A stretch of 64,000 nt of DNA. It comes from an uncultured Tolumonas sp. (GTDB taxonomy: Bacteria > Pseudomonadota > Gammaproteobacteria > Enterobacterales > Aeromonadaceae). How positions within the stretch are numbered: position 1 is the stretch's first letter; each line of letters begins with the position of its first letter. A model generated the notes under the pieces. The model had not been told where the DNA came from. It saw only the letters and a list, made by a program, of their open reading frames with translations, and made no database searches. Shown here in pieces: positions 54,971 through 63,631 of the stretch. The position numbers and the translations under genes were made by a program. Where the stretch lies: NCBI RefSeq assembly GCF_963676665.1, contig NZ_OY781369.1, positions 90,001-154,000 on the forward strand. Reading direction: 5' to 3'.

Positions 54971-56682
54971 AAAATATTGCGCAAAAATATACGCATTGGC
55001 TGCTGATGCTCTTGTTCGCCGTGGCGTATCTGTTACCGCTGAATAACCGGATGCTGTGGATACCCGATGAATCGCGGTATGCTGAGATCAGCCGCGAAAT
55101 GATCCAGCGTGGTGACTGGATTGTGCCGCACCTATTGGGGCTGCACTATTTCGAAAAACCGATCGCCGGATATTGGTTAAACAGTATCAGCCAGTTGTTA
55201 TTTGGTGAGTCACATTTTGCTGTCCGTTTTGCCTCCGCTCTTTCCGCTGGCCTCACCGCCTGGTTGATCTACTGGTTTAGCCAACGTTTATTCCACAGTC
55301 AGAAAAAAGCGATCGCGGCCGCGGTTTGTTATCTGTCGTTTATTTTGGTGTATGCCATCGGCACTTATAGCGTGCTCGATAGCATGGTGACACTGTGGCT
55401 CGATCTGACGCTGGTCTGTTTTTACGTCAGTCTGCAAGCCAACACCTCACGACAAAAATTAGCCGGTTATGCCCTGATGGGCGTCGCTGCAGGGTTGGGC
55501 TTTCTGACCAAAGGGTTTATTTCTCTGGCGGTTCCGGTCATAGTTGCGTTGCCTTACCTGTTTTATCGTCGTCAACTCAATGAGTTACGCTACTTATGGA
55601 TCGCCTTGCTCACCCTATTACTGGTGAGTTTACCGTGGGCGATTGCCATTCATTTACGCGCTCCCGATTACTGGCATTATTTTTTCTGGGTAGAACATAT
55701 TCAGCGTTTTTCCGGCGCAGATGCACAACATAAAGCGCCGTTTTGGTATTACCTGCCGATCCTGATTGCCGGTTGTTTACCGTGGCTCGGCCTAGCTCCG
55801 GCCGCTTTAAAACAGAGCTGGCGCACCACATCCATCCGCCCGGTGGTGATGTTCTTACTGTTCTGGCTGCTGATCCCGTTTCTGTTTTTCAGCATCGCGA
55901 AAGGCAAACTGCCCACCTATATCCTGCCGTGTTTTGCCCCGCTGGCGATATTACTGGGTTACGGCATTACCGAATTACTGGCGGAAAAACGCTGGCGGGT
56001 GATACGGCAGAATGCCTGGGTCAATATGGCATTTGGCGGTCTATTGCTCGTGGCAGTATTGTTACTCGGCAGTGGGATCATGGGAAAACAGCCTTTGTAT
56101 CTGGCCAATGATCATGTTGCTCTGGCCTTGGCAGTGCTCTGTTTTGCTGGCTGGCTCATCGCAGGCTGGTTCAGTTACCGTAAACCAGCACAATCATTGT
56201 ATCTAACCGCACTGTGCCCACTGGCGTTAGGGCTGTTGCTCGGCTGGTCACTGCCAACTTCGCTGATTAACTCTAAATTGCCAGAAGCCTTTATTACACA
56301 ACATCAGCAGGAACTCGACAGCAGCCGTTTTGTGTTCAGTAATGATGTCGGTCTCGCGGTCAGTCTGGGTTGGCAATTAAAACGCGATGATATTCAATTG
56401 TATGGCGTCGATGGTGAGCTGGCTTACGGGCTGGCCGATTCCTCACAAACCGATAAGCGTGTTAAAACTGAAGACTTCCCAGCCTGGTTAAACAGCGCTC
56501 GTCAGCAAGGGAATGTGTCAGTGGTCACCCGCAACAAACCGGGCGAATTGCCCAAAACGTTACCAGCCGCCGATCAAATGATTGCCCAACAAAACTTCAC
56601 CCTGCTTTATTACCGGCAAGCCATGTCGACCGACAAGGCCGAAAATAGTGCCGGAGATAGTACCGGAAATAAACATGAGTAG
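54958..56682 (+). CDS. arnT: Undecaprenyl phosphate-L-Ara4N transferase
   Basis: Inner-membrane glycosyltransferase of the GT-C type that transfers L-Ara4N from its lipid carrier to lipid A on the periplasmic face, giving resistance to polymyxin and cationic peptides. The 574 residues have about a dozen membrane segments. The first periplasmic loop holds [13 protein letters not shown] with the catalytic-type Asp-Glu. The ATG at 54958 has AAGGA at good spacing; 54949 would add three residues. The C-terminal tail is slightly longer than in E. coli. Confidence 0.95.
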   Translation: MSEIKNIAQKYTHWLLMLLFAVAYLLPLNNRMLWIPDESRYAEISREMIQRGDWIVPHLLGLHYFEKPIAGYWLNSISQLLFGESHFAVRFASALSAGLTAWLIYWFSQRLFHSQKKAIAAAVCYLSFILVYAIGTYSVLDSMVTLWLDLTLVCFYVSLQANTSRQKLAGYALMGVAAGLGFLTKGFISLAVPVIVALPYLFYRRQLNELRYLWIALLTLLLVSLPWAIAIHLRAPDYWHYFFWVEHIQRFSGADAQHKAPFWYYLPILIAGCLPWLGLAPAALKQSWRTTSIRPVVMFLLFWLLIPFLFFSIAKGKLPTYILPCFAPLAILLGYGITELLAEKRWRVIRQNAWVNMAFGGLLLVAVLLLGSGIMGKQPLYLANDHVALALAVLCFAGWLIAGWFSYRKPAQSLYLTALCPLALGLLLGWSLPTSLINSKLPEAFITQHQQELDSSRFVFSNDVGLAVSLGWQLKRDDIQLYGVDGELAYGLADSSQTDKRVKTEDFPAWLNSARQQGNVSVVTRNKPGELPKTLPAADQMIAQQNFTLLYYRQAMSTDKAENSAGDSTGNKHE

Positions 56683-57019
56683 TTTTGCCATTATTGTGGT
56701 CAGTTTACTCACCTGTGTCGGGCAGTTATGCCAAAAACAGGCGGTGGAAAATTGGCGGCATCGCGCATTAGGTTGGCAGGAAAAGCTGTTCGATCGCTGG
56801 TTACTCAGCGGTCTGACTGCGTTAGGGCTAGGCATGTTGCTGTGGCTGGTAATTTTGCAGTATGTACCGCTTAATATTGCCTACCCCATGCTGAGCCTGA
56901 ATTTTGTGTTAGTCACTCTGGCCTCGCACTTCTGGTTTAAAGAAAAAACCGGCTGGCGCGGCTGGTGTGGCATCGCCTGCATCATGCTCGGCGTCATCTT
57001 AGTAGGCGCACATTTATGA
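56675..57019 (+). CDS. arnE: L-Ara4N-phosphoundecaprenol flippase subunit ArnE
   Basis: A 114-residue EamA/SMR-like protein with four hydrophobic segments that, with ArnF, moves the carrier-linked sugar across the membrane. It begins [20 protein letters not shown]. The start at 56675 lies inside the arnT end (eight-base overlap); the open frame upstream is arnT in another frame. It ends in an ATGA overlap with arnF. Confidence 0.93.
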   Translation: MSSFAIIVVSLLTCVGQLCQKQAVENWRHRALGWQEKLFDRWLLSGLTALGLGMLLWLVILQYVPLNIAYPMLSLNFVLVTLASHFWFKEKTGWRGWCGIACIMLGVILVGAHL

Positions 57020-57411
57020 AATATGCATTGCGTGGTTATCTGCTGGCCGGTAGCAGTGTTTTACTGACCACACTGGCGCAATTGACGATGAAATGGGGCA
57101 TGATCCATTTACCGCATTTTGCTCTGAGTTGGTTTACCTCCCTTATTTTGCTGGAGAATAAAGCGGCATTATGTCTGGTCGGTAGCGGCATTGCCGCTTA
57201 TTTGCTGTCGATGTTTTGCTGGCTAAAAGCGTTGCACCATTTGCCGCTCAACCGGGCTTATCCGTTGTTGAGTGTCAGTTATGCACTGGTGTATTTAGCC
57301 ACTGCGTTATTGCCGTGGTATCAGGAATCGCTGTCATTCAGCCAGACGCTCGGCGTCATATTAATCACCGTTGGCGTCTGGCTTATCATCTCGCGCACAC
57401 CGGAAAATTAA
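57016..57411 (+). CDS. arnF: L-Ara4N-phosphoundecaprenol flippase subunit ArnF
   Basis: Partner of ArnE, 131 residues with four hydrophobic segments (GYLLAGSSVLLTTLAQLTMKW near the start counts as the first, split here by description). The start at 57016 overlaps the arnE stop by four bases. Last gene of the operon; it converges on a PspA-family gene only six bases away, with no clear terminator between. Confidence 0.93.
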   Translation: MKYALRGYLLAGSSVLLTTLAQLTMKWGMIHLPHFALSWFTSLILLENKAALCLVGSGIAAYLLSMFCWLKALHHLPLNRAYPLLSVSYALVYLATALLPWYQESLSFSQTLGVILITVGVWLIISRTPEN

Positions 57412-57417
57412 CCGCGA

Positions 57418-58089
57418 TCAGCGGCCCATTTCCTGTTTCAGCTTCGCCAGTGCATCATCGACATCACTGTGCTGGAGTGCTTTCACGCGTTGTTCTAAAT
57501 CATTGCCATTCTGTTGTGTCGCCAGTGAACTCGCGGCACTGGCACGCGCTTCCTGTTTTTCCACCTGCGCTTCGAGCTTATCAAAATCGGCCACCAGCGA
57601 TTGACCGCCGATCCCGCTGATAACGGTCGCGGTTTTTTCCTGTGCAGTCGCCAAGTGGCTGCGCGCTTCCAGTAATTCGATGCGGTTTTCCATCTCGGCA
57701 TGCTGAGTTTTCAGCTCGTTAATCCGGCTTTCCAGCTCCCGCACCGCAGGTTCATATTGCGCGATCTGTTCTGACTGCTGCTGCAATGTGGTCGTAAATT
57801 GCTGTTTGCGGGTCAGACATTCGCGTGCCAGCCCGTCATCATCGCCACTGATGGCCTGGCGCGCTAAACCATCCCAGCGCGCCACTTCCTGCTCAGTTTT
57901 ATCTTTACCGGAACGCATCAGCTCATATTCAGCTCGCACATCCAGTAATGCCGCTTCCGCCTGCTGGATCTGCTCTTCCAGTTCACGAACAATCTGGCGG
58001 GCATCACGCCCCGGATCAGCTGCCGCATCCAGTGCATCATTAGCCAGCCCTTTGATAGTACGGGATAATTTCTCAAAAATACCTGACAT
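57418..58089 (-). CDS. PspA/IM30 family protein (second PspA paralogue)
   Basis: A 223-residue, almost wholly helical coiled-coil protein. The start MSGIFEKLSRTIKGLANDALD and the block ALLDVRAEYELMRSGKD match the PspA/IM30 (ESCRT-III-like) family, closer to the YjfJ branch than to PspA proper. Such proteins bind and stabilise the inner membrane. It is distinct from the pspA at 61168. The gene for a TPR/transmembrane protein lies 69 bases upstream on the same strand, so the two probably act together. Confidence 0.88.
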   Translation of the reverse strand: MSGIFEKLSRTIKGLANDALDAAADPGRDARQIVRELEEQIQQAEAALLDVRAEYELMRSGKDKTEQEVARWDGLARQAISGDDDGLARECLTRKQQFTTTLQQQSEQIAQYEPAVRELESRINELKTQHAEMENRIELLEARSHLATAQEKTATVISGIGGQSLVADFDKLEAQVEKQEARASAASSLATQQNGNDLEQRVKALQHSDVDDALAKLKQEMGR

Positions 58090-58158
58090 AACACGCTCCG
58101 CTTATGTGTTTTTGATTACAAGACCGTTCATTACAAACTATTCATGACACTGCGATCA

Positions 58159-59295
58159 TCACGACCAGGAATCATCATTTCCACCGTCAAACGACGATGA
58201 ATCATCATCCCAGCCAGCACTATTATCATCATTACTGCCATCAAACTCGGGCAGATCATCACCTTCACGTTCAGGGTTTTCGCGCGTTAGTTCATCACGA
58301 TATACCACGGTTTCATGCTGACGATTTCCGGCCAGCATTTCACCTAACACCACGCCGGCAACAACTCCACCCACGCCACCCAACATCCCACCGGATGAGG
58401 TATTGTTGTTGATGATCACCGGCTGTGGCGTTTGTGGTTGCGGATCATGCCAGCCCCCTTGTTGGGGCGGCTGCATCACTGGCTCAAATGCTGGTGCAAT
58501 GATCGGGGCAGGTAATTCGCCGCTGCGGGCGGCCTGTTGTAAACGCATCGTTTCCGCCTGCAAATGGCGCAGCTGCTCATCGGATAACGGCATGCCGTCT
58601 TTACAATGAGCAATGGCTTGCATCAGTGCTTCGCGGTGAGCAGCTAAAGCGTGATTAATGGGTTGTTTCTGCGTAGATGAATAACTGGCCGCCCGACATT
58701 CCAGTTCGCTATCGCGTACTGTTTCAGCCTGTTGTAATAACAACGCCAGCTGTTCCTGCGCTTGTGCTGCCAACCGGCGTTGTTGTTCTTTGGCCCGTTG
58801 TGCATCCGCGCGATTCATCCACCAGTAAATCACCAACAACACCCCGCCTAACAGCAATAACACCACCGCAAAATAGGAAATCATCGATTTGCCGCCACTT
58901 TGTTGGTGCTCACTCTTAGTGGGATGGATTACTGAAGATGAAGTGGTATGCGTGTTCGATTGCAGAAAAGCCTGCCGTTGTAAGGCAGATTTTTCCGCAT
59001 TATAGATCTCCTGAAACAACTGCGGTTTTTTTGCGAAATGCAGTGCAGGATCCAACTGTTGTGCTTTCGTCAGCTCAGCCAATGCTTCCTGATGACGCTT
59101 CTCTTTGGCGAATACCTGCCCTAACTCATAATGCGCCATCGCACTATTGGGTTTGTCTTGCAGAGTTTGTTGCAGCAATTGTTCCGCAAGCACCAAATTT
59201 CCGGCATGAACAGCATCTGAAACTTCTTTTGGTGATGGCACAGCCCATGCGGGTGCAGTCAGAACCAGCAGCAACCACAGAATAAATCGTTTCAT
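58159..59295 (-). CDS. Exported TPR protein with central membrane segment and acidic tail
   Basis: A 378-residue protein I cannot name. A signal peptide (about 1-19) is followed by TPR-like helices (about 25-90, with NSAMAHYELGQVFAKEKRHQEAL). A membrane segment follows (about 140-163, MISYFAVVLLLLGGVLLVIYW in part), then a Gln/Ala-rich coiled coil, a Pro-rich linker, a glycine-zipper-like stretch (GGMLGGVGGVVAGVV) and a Ser/Asp/Gly-rich tail. Start at 59295, with AGAGGA nine bases upstream. It precedes a PspA-family gene, hinting at membrane stress or remodelling. Confidence 0.75.
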   Translation of the reverse strand: MKRFILWLLLVLTAPAWAVPSPKEVSDAVHAGNLVLAEQLLQQTLQDKPNSAMAHYELGQVFAKEKRHQEALAELTKAQQLDPALHFAKKPQLFQEIYNAEKSALQRQAFLQSNTHTTSSSVIHPTKSEHQQSGGKSMISYFAVVLLLLGGVLLVIYWWMNRADAQRAKEQQRRLAAQAQEQLALLLQQAETVRDSELECRAASYSSTQKQPINHALAAHREALMQAIAHCKDGMPLSDEQLRHLQAETMRLQQAARSGELPAPIIAPAFEPVMQPPQQGGWHDPQPQTPQPVIINNNTSSGGMLGGVGGVVAGVVLGEMLAGNRQHETVVYRDELTRENPEREGDDLPEFDGSNDDNSAGWDDDSSSFDGGNDDSWS

Positions 59296-59474
59296 GGTAT
59301 TCATTCCTCTTTGTTATCTGCCACGGATGATCCGTTGTCTGATAACAAAAGAGCAACATATTTTATGTTACCGAATATTCCGTCGATGTTGCGGGTAAAA
59401 AATCACGATGCCCTTCCGGCAAAAATGAACTGACCATGCTGCCTATATGGCAGATAAAAGAGGGGTAAATCGCA

Positions 59475-59506
59475 GAAAAACGAAGGGGCGACATCATGTC
59501 ACCCCT
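59475..59506 (-). terminator. Terminator of the CsrB-like RNA
   Basis: On the plus strand AGGGGCGACA (59484-59493) and TGTCACCCCT (59497-59506) pair with one mismatch around TCA; on the minus strand TTCGTTTTT follows. Confidence 0.75.
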
Positions 59507-59758
59507 CTACAGGCATCGGTGCCTAAACCGAAGAATTACGTGGAGCACAAATTTTCCGTTGTACACTGCGCAGGCATCCTTGCAGGCATCATCGCCTTCC
59601 ATGGGGTCACATTTCACGACCGGCTTCCTGCATAACCGCTGTTCCATCACCGGTTATCACCCGTTCCCTTGGGTGTCCCTGTAACCGCATCCGGCGGTTC
59701 TTCCCGTGTCTCATCCCTAAGTGATGGTTCATCCAGATCCATCAAATACGTCCTGTAT
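59475..59758 (-). ncRNA. csrB: CsrB/RsmZ-type CsrA-sequestering small RNA
   Basis: On the minus strand 13 GGA triplets fall within 199 nt (59753 down to 59555). Many fit A-N-GGA, the CsrA target. Several sit in hairpin loops: TGATGG/CCATCA around ATCTGGATGAA, AACCGC/GCGGTT around CGGAT, CACCC/GGGTG around AAGGGAAC, and TAACCG/CGGTTA around a loop with ATGGA. The 3' end has a ten-position stem (AGGGGTGACA/TGTCGCCCCT, one mismatch) followed by TTCGTTTTT. The 650-base gap has no gene. This is the design of CsrB-like RNAs, which titrate CsrA. The 5' end is estimated; a TATTAA at 59766-59761 could be the -10 box. The assignment rests on architecture, not homology. Confidence 0.78.
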
Positions 59759-59896
59759 GATTAATACTAGTATGCAATTCGAAATAATGTGGTTACGTTT
59801 TAAACAATAAATGGATGAGAACGGATTTTAATAACGATAGATTTATGGAATATCAATATGATAAGTGAAATTTTAACGGTTAAAAACACCATAAAA

Positions 59897-59914
59897 ACTG
59901 TCTTGGCGTACAGT
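59897..59914. promoter_or_regulatory. Dyad upstream of the CsrB-like RNA, possible response-regulator site
   Basis: ACTGT (59897-59901) and ACAGT (59910-59914) are inverted arms eight bases apart, about 150 bases upstream of the estimated RNA start. The UvrY/GacA family acts from a distal 18-base dyad at csrB genes; this one has the size and place but not the TGTAAG core. Confidence 0.3.
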
Positions 59915-59957
59915 AACTATGGCAAATATCCTACACGCCGATCAGCTTAAAATGACA

Positions 59958-61004
59958 TCACTGATTGGTGTTATTTCGTTCCGTCAGTAAGTGTGGATAT
60001 TTCCGCAACGCAGCACGCAATTGGTCGTAACTTAACCCCAGCACCTGCGCGGTACGCCGTTGATTAAAATGCTGTTGCTGCAGTGCTCGTTGAATCAAAC
60101 TTTGTTCAAATTGCGCCAGCTCCGCTTTTAAATCACAGTTCATTGGCGCTTGAGCTGACATCGGCAGATCGGGTTCTGCTTCAGTCATGTTAGAGCTAGT
60201 TACCGGAGGGGTTCGCCAGGGGCTGACAAAGGGATCTACCACCATTTCAGCCACGGGTTGCACCGGGTCGGCATGGCGGTAGATGCTGCGCTCAACGACA
60301 TTTTTCAATTCGCGCACATTACCCGGCCAATCGTGCGTCAGCAGTTGTTGCATGGCTGGCGGGGCAAACCCCGAAAAAAAGTCATACCCCAATTCCAGAC
60401 ACATACGCAGCGCAAAATGTTCGGCCAGCTCGGCAATATCTTCTTTACGATAACGCAGCGGTGGCAGGTTCAGCACATCAAACGCCAGCCGATCTAACAA
60501 ATCGCCGCGAAAACGCCCTTGTGTGACCAGTGTTGGCAGATCTTCATTGCACGCAGCCACCACCCGCACATCGACCTGCAGCGTTTTACTGCCACCGACG
60601 CGCTCAAAGCGGCCATATTCAATGACACGGAGCAATTTTTCCTGCACCGGCAAACTGGCGGTGGCAAGTTCATCTAAAAACAACGTGCCACCATCGGCGC
60701 GCTCAAAAAGCCCTGCCCGACTACGTGTCGCCCCGGTAAAAGCGCCCATTTCATGGCCAAACAGCTCTGATTCCAGCAGATTTTCAGTCATCGCCGCACA
60801 GTTCACCTGCAGATAGGGCTGTTGCCAGCGCAGTGACAGATAGTGCAACCGTTCCGCGATCAGCTCTTTGCCGGTGCCGCGCTCGCCCACCAATAACACT
60901 GGCCGGTTCAGTGGTGCCACTTGCGATGCTTGTTGCAGCACCTGATGCCAAAGCTCAGAGCTGCCGATCACACGTTGTTTCGGCGTGGTCATTTTGTCCA
61001 CCAT
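59958..61004 (-). CDS. pspF: Phage shock protein operon transcriptional activator PspF
   Basis: Sigma-54 enhancer-binding protein of 348 residues with no regulatory N-terminal domain. The AAA+ Walker A is GERGTGKELIAERL, the sigma-54 loop is ELFGHEMGAFTGA, and GGTLFLDELATA is Walker B. A C-terminal Fis-type helix-turn-helix (QRRTAQVLGLSYDQLRAALRK) binds upstream of pspA. PspA normally holds it inactive. It is divergent from pspABC across 163 bases, the conserved arrangement. Confidence 0.95.
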   Translation of the reverse strand: MVDKMTTPKQRVIGSSELWHQVLQQASQVAPLNRPVLLVGERGTGKELIAERLHYLSLRWQQPYLQVNCAAMTENLLESELFGHEMGAFTGATRSRAGLFERADGGTLFLDELATASLPVQEKLLRVIEYGRFERVGGSKTLQVDVRVVAACNEDLPTLVTQGRFRGDLLDRLAFDVLNLPPLRYRKEDIAELAEHFALRMCLELGYDFFSGFAPPAMQQLLTHDWPGNVRELKNVVERSIYRHADPVQPVAEMVVDPFVSPWRTPPVTSSNMTEAEPDLPMSAQAPMNCDLKAELAQFEQSLIQRALQQQHFNQRRTAQVLGLSYDQLRAALRKYPHLLTERNNTNQ

Positions 61005-61117
61005 AATTTGGCTTTATTAACCATACTCTTGGTCTATATAGCCAAATATTCAAGCCACAAACCGTGATTTTTTCAGCTCAGATAATTAACTACTGTAAAA
61101 ACAATACATTATAAATC

Positions 61118-61132
61118 TGGCACAACTTTCGC
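61118..61132 (+). promoter_or_regulatory. Sigma-54 promoter of pspABC
   Basis: TGGCAC-AACTT-TCGC fits the -24/-12 consensus TGGCAC-N5-TTGC with one mismatch and the required ten bases between GG and GC. It stands 36 bases before the pspA ATG. PspF enhancer sites should lie in the AT-rich 61010-61100. Confidence 0.85.
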
Positions 61133-61167
61133 TCTGTTATAGAGGTCACCTATAACAGGAGTTCATC

Positions 61168-61842
61168 ATGGGTATCTTTTCTCGTTTCAGCGACATCATT
61201 AATTCCAACCTGACCGCGTTACTCGATCGCGCCGAAGACCCAGCCAAAATGGTACGGATGATGATCCAGGAAATGGAAGAAACACTGGTTGAGGTGCGCA
61301 CCAGCTCTGCGCGGGTACTCGCCGATCGCAAAGAGCAGGAGCGCCGTTTACAACGTCTGCAACACGATGCGCTCGACTGGGAAAGCAAAGCCCGTCTGGC
61401 ACTGAGTAAAGGCCGTGAAGATCTGGCTCGGGCGGCATTGGCAGAAAAACAAGCGGTGGAAGAAACATTGCAATTGGCGGAACGTGAGCTAAAAGTGATA
61501 GAGGAACAACTGACCGTGTTACATGAAGAGATCGGTCAGTTGCAACAAAAACTGGATGACGCGAAAGCCAAACAACAGTCGTTATTAGCGCGGGAAAAAA
61601 CCAGCCGCGCGCGGATGGATATTCGCCGCAGCAGCAATCGCGACAAACTGGAAGAAGCCTTCCAAAAATTCGATGCTTACGAGCGCAAAATGGATAACTT
61701 AGAAGCACAGGTGGAAGCCCAAGATCTGGGCCGCAGCCGCACCTTGCATGACGAATTTAACGAACTGGCGCGGAATGACAAAGTTGAATCAGAACTGGAA
61801 GCGTTGAAAGCCAGCATGACCAAACAAAGGAGTGAGTCTTAA
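61168..61842 (+). CDS. pspA: Phage shock protein A
   Basis: A 224-residue coiled-coil ESCRT-III-like protein (MGIFSRFSDIINSNLTALLD then AEDPAKMVRMMIQEMEETL). It stabilises the inner membrane on loss of proton motive force and inhibits PspF when stress is absent. The ATG has AGGAG upstream and follows a sigma-54 promoter. The stop overlaps pspB by one base. Confidence 0.96.
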   Translation: MGIFSRFSDIINSNLTALLDRAEDPAKMVRMMIQEMEETLVEVRTSSARVLADRKEQERRLQRLQHDALDWESKARLALSKGREDLARAALAEKQAVEETLQLAERELKVIEEQLTVLHEEIGQLQQKLDDAKAKQQSLLAREKTSRARMDIRRSSNRDKLEEAFQKFDAYERKMDNLEAQVEAQDLGRSRTLHDEFNELARNDKVESELEALKASMTKQRSES

Positions 61843-62096
61843 TGTCATTGATGATGTTCTTTTTTGTGCCAGCCGTGGTGTTTCTGGCACTGGTGGCGCC
61901 GATCTGGCTGATATTGCATTACTGGACGCAATCCCGGCTCAACCGAGGGTTATCCGCAGAAGAACAGGATCAGCTGGCTGACGCGCTGGCGCTGGCTCAA
62001 CGGCTGGAACAACGCATCGTGACATTAGAAACGATCCTCGACGTGCAGCAGCCCGACTGGCGCCGCCACGATGAAGATCGCAATCACCGTTCTTGA
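61842..62096 (+). CDS. pspB: Phage shock protein B
   Basis: An 84-residue inner-membrane protein: one N-terminal membrane segment (about 4-26) and a cytoplasmic coiled coil (AEEQDQLADALALAQRLEQR). With PspC it senses envelope stress and draws PspA off PspF. It starts in the pspA stop and is followed by pspC after 14 bases. Confidence 0.93.
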   Translation: MSLMMFFFVPAVVFLALVAPIWLILHYWTQSRLNRGLSAEEQDQLADALALAQRLEQRIVTLETILDVQQPDWRRHDEDRNHRS

Positions 62097-62110
62097 TCCG
62101 GAGATTTGTG

Positions 62111-62482
62111 ATGAAAAACGTCGACCGCAAACTTTATCGCAGCAGTAATCAGGCCTGGTTAGGCGGTGTCTGTGCCGGTGTCGCGGAATGTTATGGGCAG
62201 CCGGTTTGGCTGATACGAATTCTGATGATCACGCTGTTTGTTTTTAGCGGCAGTCTCGCGGCATTGGTTTATCTGGCGGGCATATTCCTGCTGGATAAAC
62301 AGCCGACACAATTGCCGCCAGAAACCCGTTTTCGTCCGCAGTTTGGTTATGGGGAAGATGCCGCGCAACGGGCTCGCCAACTGAGTGAACGCATGCAGCA
62401 ACTTGATCAACGCTTACAGGCGATGGAGCGTTATGTAACCTCCAGCCGTTACCGCTTCGATAAAGAGTTTAATAAATTATAG
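62111..62482 (+). CDS. pspC: Phage shock protein C
   Basis: A 123-residue membrane protein with the PspC domain (KLYRSSNQAWLGGVCAGVAE and a central hydrophobic segment at about 41-62) and a C-terminal helical tail. It works with PspB as the stress sensor. I start at the ATG at 62111, with GGAG eight bases upstream, not at a TTG at 62093. Confidence 0.93.
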   Translation: MKNVDRKLYRSSNQAWLGGVCAGVAECYGQPVWLIRILMITLFVFSGSLAALVYLAGIFLLDKQPTQLPPETRFRPQFGYGEDAAQRARQLSERMQQLDQRLQAMERYVTSSRYRFDKEFNKL

Positions 62483-62490
62483 GAATGGAT

Positions 62491-63510
62491 ATGCATCGAC
62501 AGCTGAGGCAGCACCTGCGAACAGTCTCTTTTGGACTATTATCCTGTTTATTTTTAATGTCACCCGCGCAGGCCGGCTTGCTGCGGGAACGCCTACAAGA
62601 ACGGTTCGCCGAACGGCATGCGGCAACAGCGGTGAAGACAACTGAAAATGATGAATTTACTGACACCAGCGAGGCATCAAACTCATTACCAGCTGGCGTT
62701 CGGGTGATTCGCAATCTGGCTTATGGCACTGATGCCAAACAACGACTGGATGTTTATTTACCAACACATCCTCTCACCAGCGCCCCCGTAATTTTTATGG
62801 TACACGGCGGCGCCTGGCGTACTGGCGATAAAGCGATGAGTAACGTGGTGGATAATAAAATCGCCCGTTGGGTGCCTGAGGGTATTGTTTTTATCTCCAT
62901 CAATTATCGTTTATTGCCGCAGGCTGATCCGTTATTACAGGCCCAAGATGTTGCAACCGCCCTCGCCTATGCGCAGAAAAATGCCACGCGATGGGGTGCC
63001 GATGCACACCAGTTTGTCTTAATGGGCCATTCTGCCGGTGCCCATCTGGTCAGTTTGCTGGCCGCCGATCCGACACTCGCCACCCGGCGAAGTGCGCAGT
63101 CTTGGTTAGGCACCGTCTCACTCGACAGTGCGGCGTATGATATTCCCCGGATCATGGCAGCCAAACATTACCGTTTCTACGATAAAGCCTTTGGCTCTGA
63201 CCCCGCTTATTGGCAAGCCGCCTCCCCGTCGCAGCAACTCAAAGCACAACAAACCGCATTTCTGGCGATCTGTTCAACCCAACGCCCTGACAAACCGTGT
63301 GATCAAGCCGGTGATTTTGTCGCGCAGGCCAAAAGCCTACAGATAGCTGCATCATTACAACCGGAACCGCTCACTCACAAAGAGATCAATAAACAACTCG
63401 GGCTGAATAATGCGTATACCCAACAGGTAGAAACCTTTCTCGCCGGATTAAGTCAGCCGTTGTGTCTGCGTATTGTTCCGGATAAAGCAACCCAATGTTC
63501 CCGAAATTGA
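62491..63510 (+). CDS. Exported alpha/beta hydrolase (esterase-type)
   Basis: A 339-residue secreted hydrolase. The signal peptide runs to about residue 28 (ending SPAQA). The oxyanion motif HGGAW and the nucleophile elbow GHSAGAH place it in the BD-FAE/HSL-like esterase group; the acid and His of the triad are not certain. The substrate is unknown. The ATG at 62491 is better spaced from AGGA than the one at 62485. It starts eight bases after pspC, so it may be read with the psp operon. Confidence 0.85.
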   Translation: MHRQLRQHLRTVSFGLLSCLFLMSPAQAGLLRERLQERFAERHAATAVKTTENDEFTDTSEASNSLPAGVRVIRNLAYGTDAKQRLDVYLPTHPLTSAPVIFMVHGGAWRTGDKAMSNVVDNKIARWVPEGIVFISINYRLLPQADPLLQAQDVATALAYAQKNATRWGADAHQFVLMGHSAGAHLVSLLAADPTLATRRSAQSWLGTVSLDSAAYDIPRIMAAKHYRFYDKAFGSDPAYWQAASPSQQLKAQQTAFLAICSTQRPDKPCDQAGDFVAQAKSLQIAASLQPEPLTHKEINKQLGLNNAYTQQVETFLAGLSQPLCLRIVPDKATQCSRN

Positions 63511-63631
63511 ACTATCGGAATCACGCACGGAAGTCTATGGTTTGACTATGCTAAATGCTTAAAGTTGAGTTATTTCCGGCGTACCTGTCGTGAATGATAC
63601 GCCCATCATTCATTGTGAAAGGGAACAAACC

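Noticed and set aside
59447-59684. Two overlapping 62-codon plus-strand frames in the gap before pspF
   Set aside because: They run antisense through the CsrB-like RNA; the hairpins and GGA repeats explain this stretch better than a protein.
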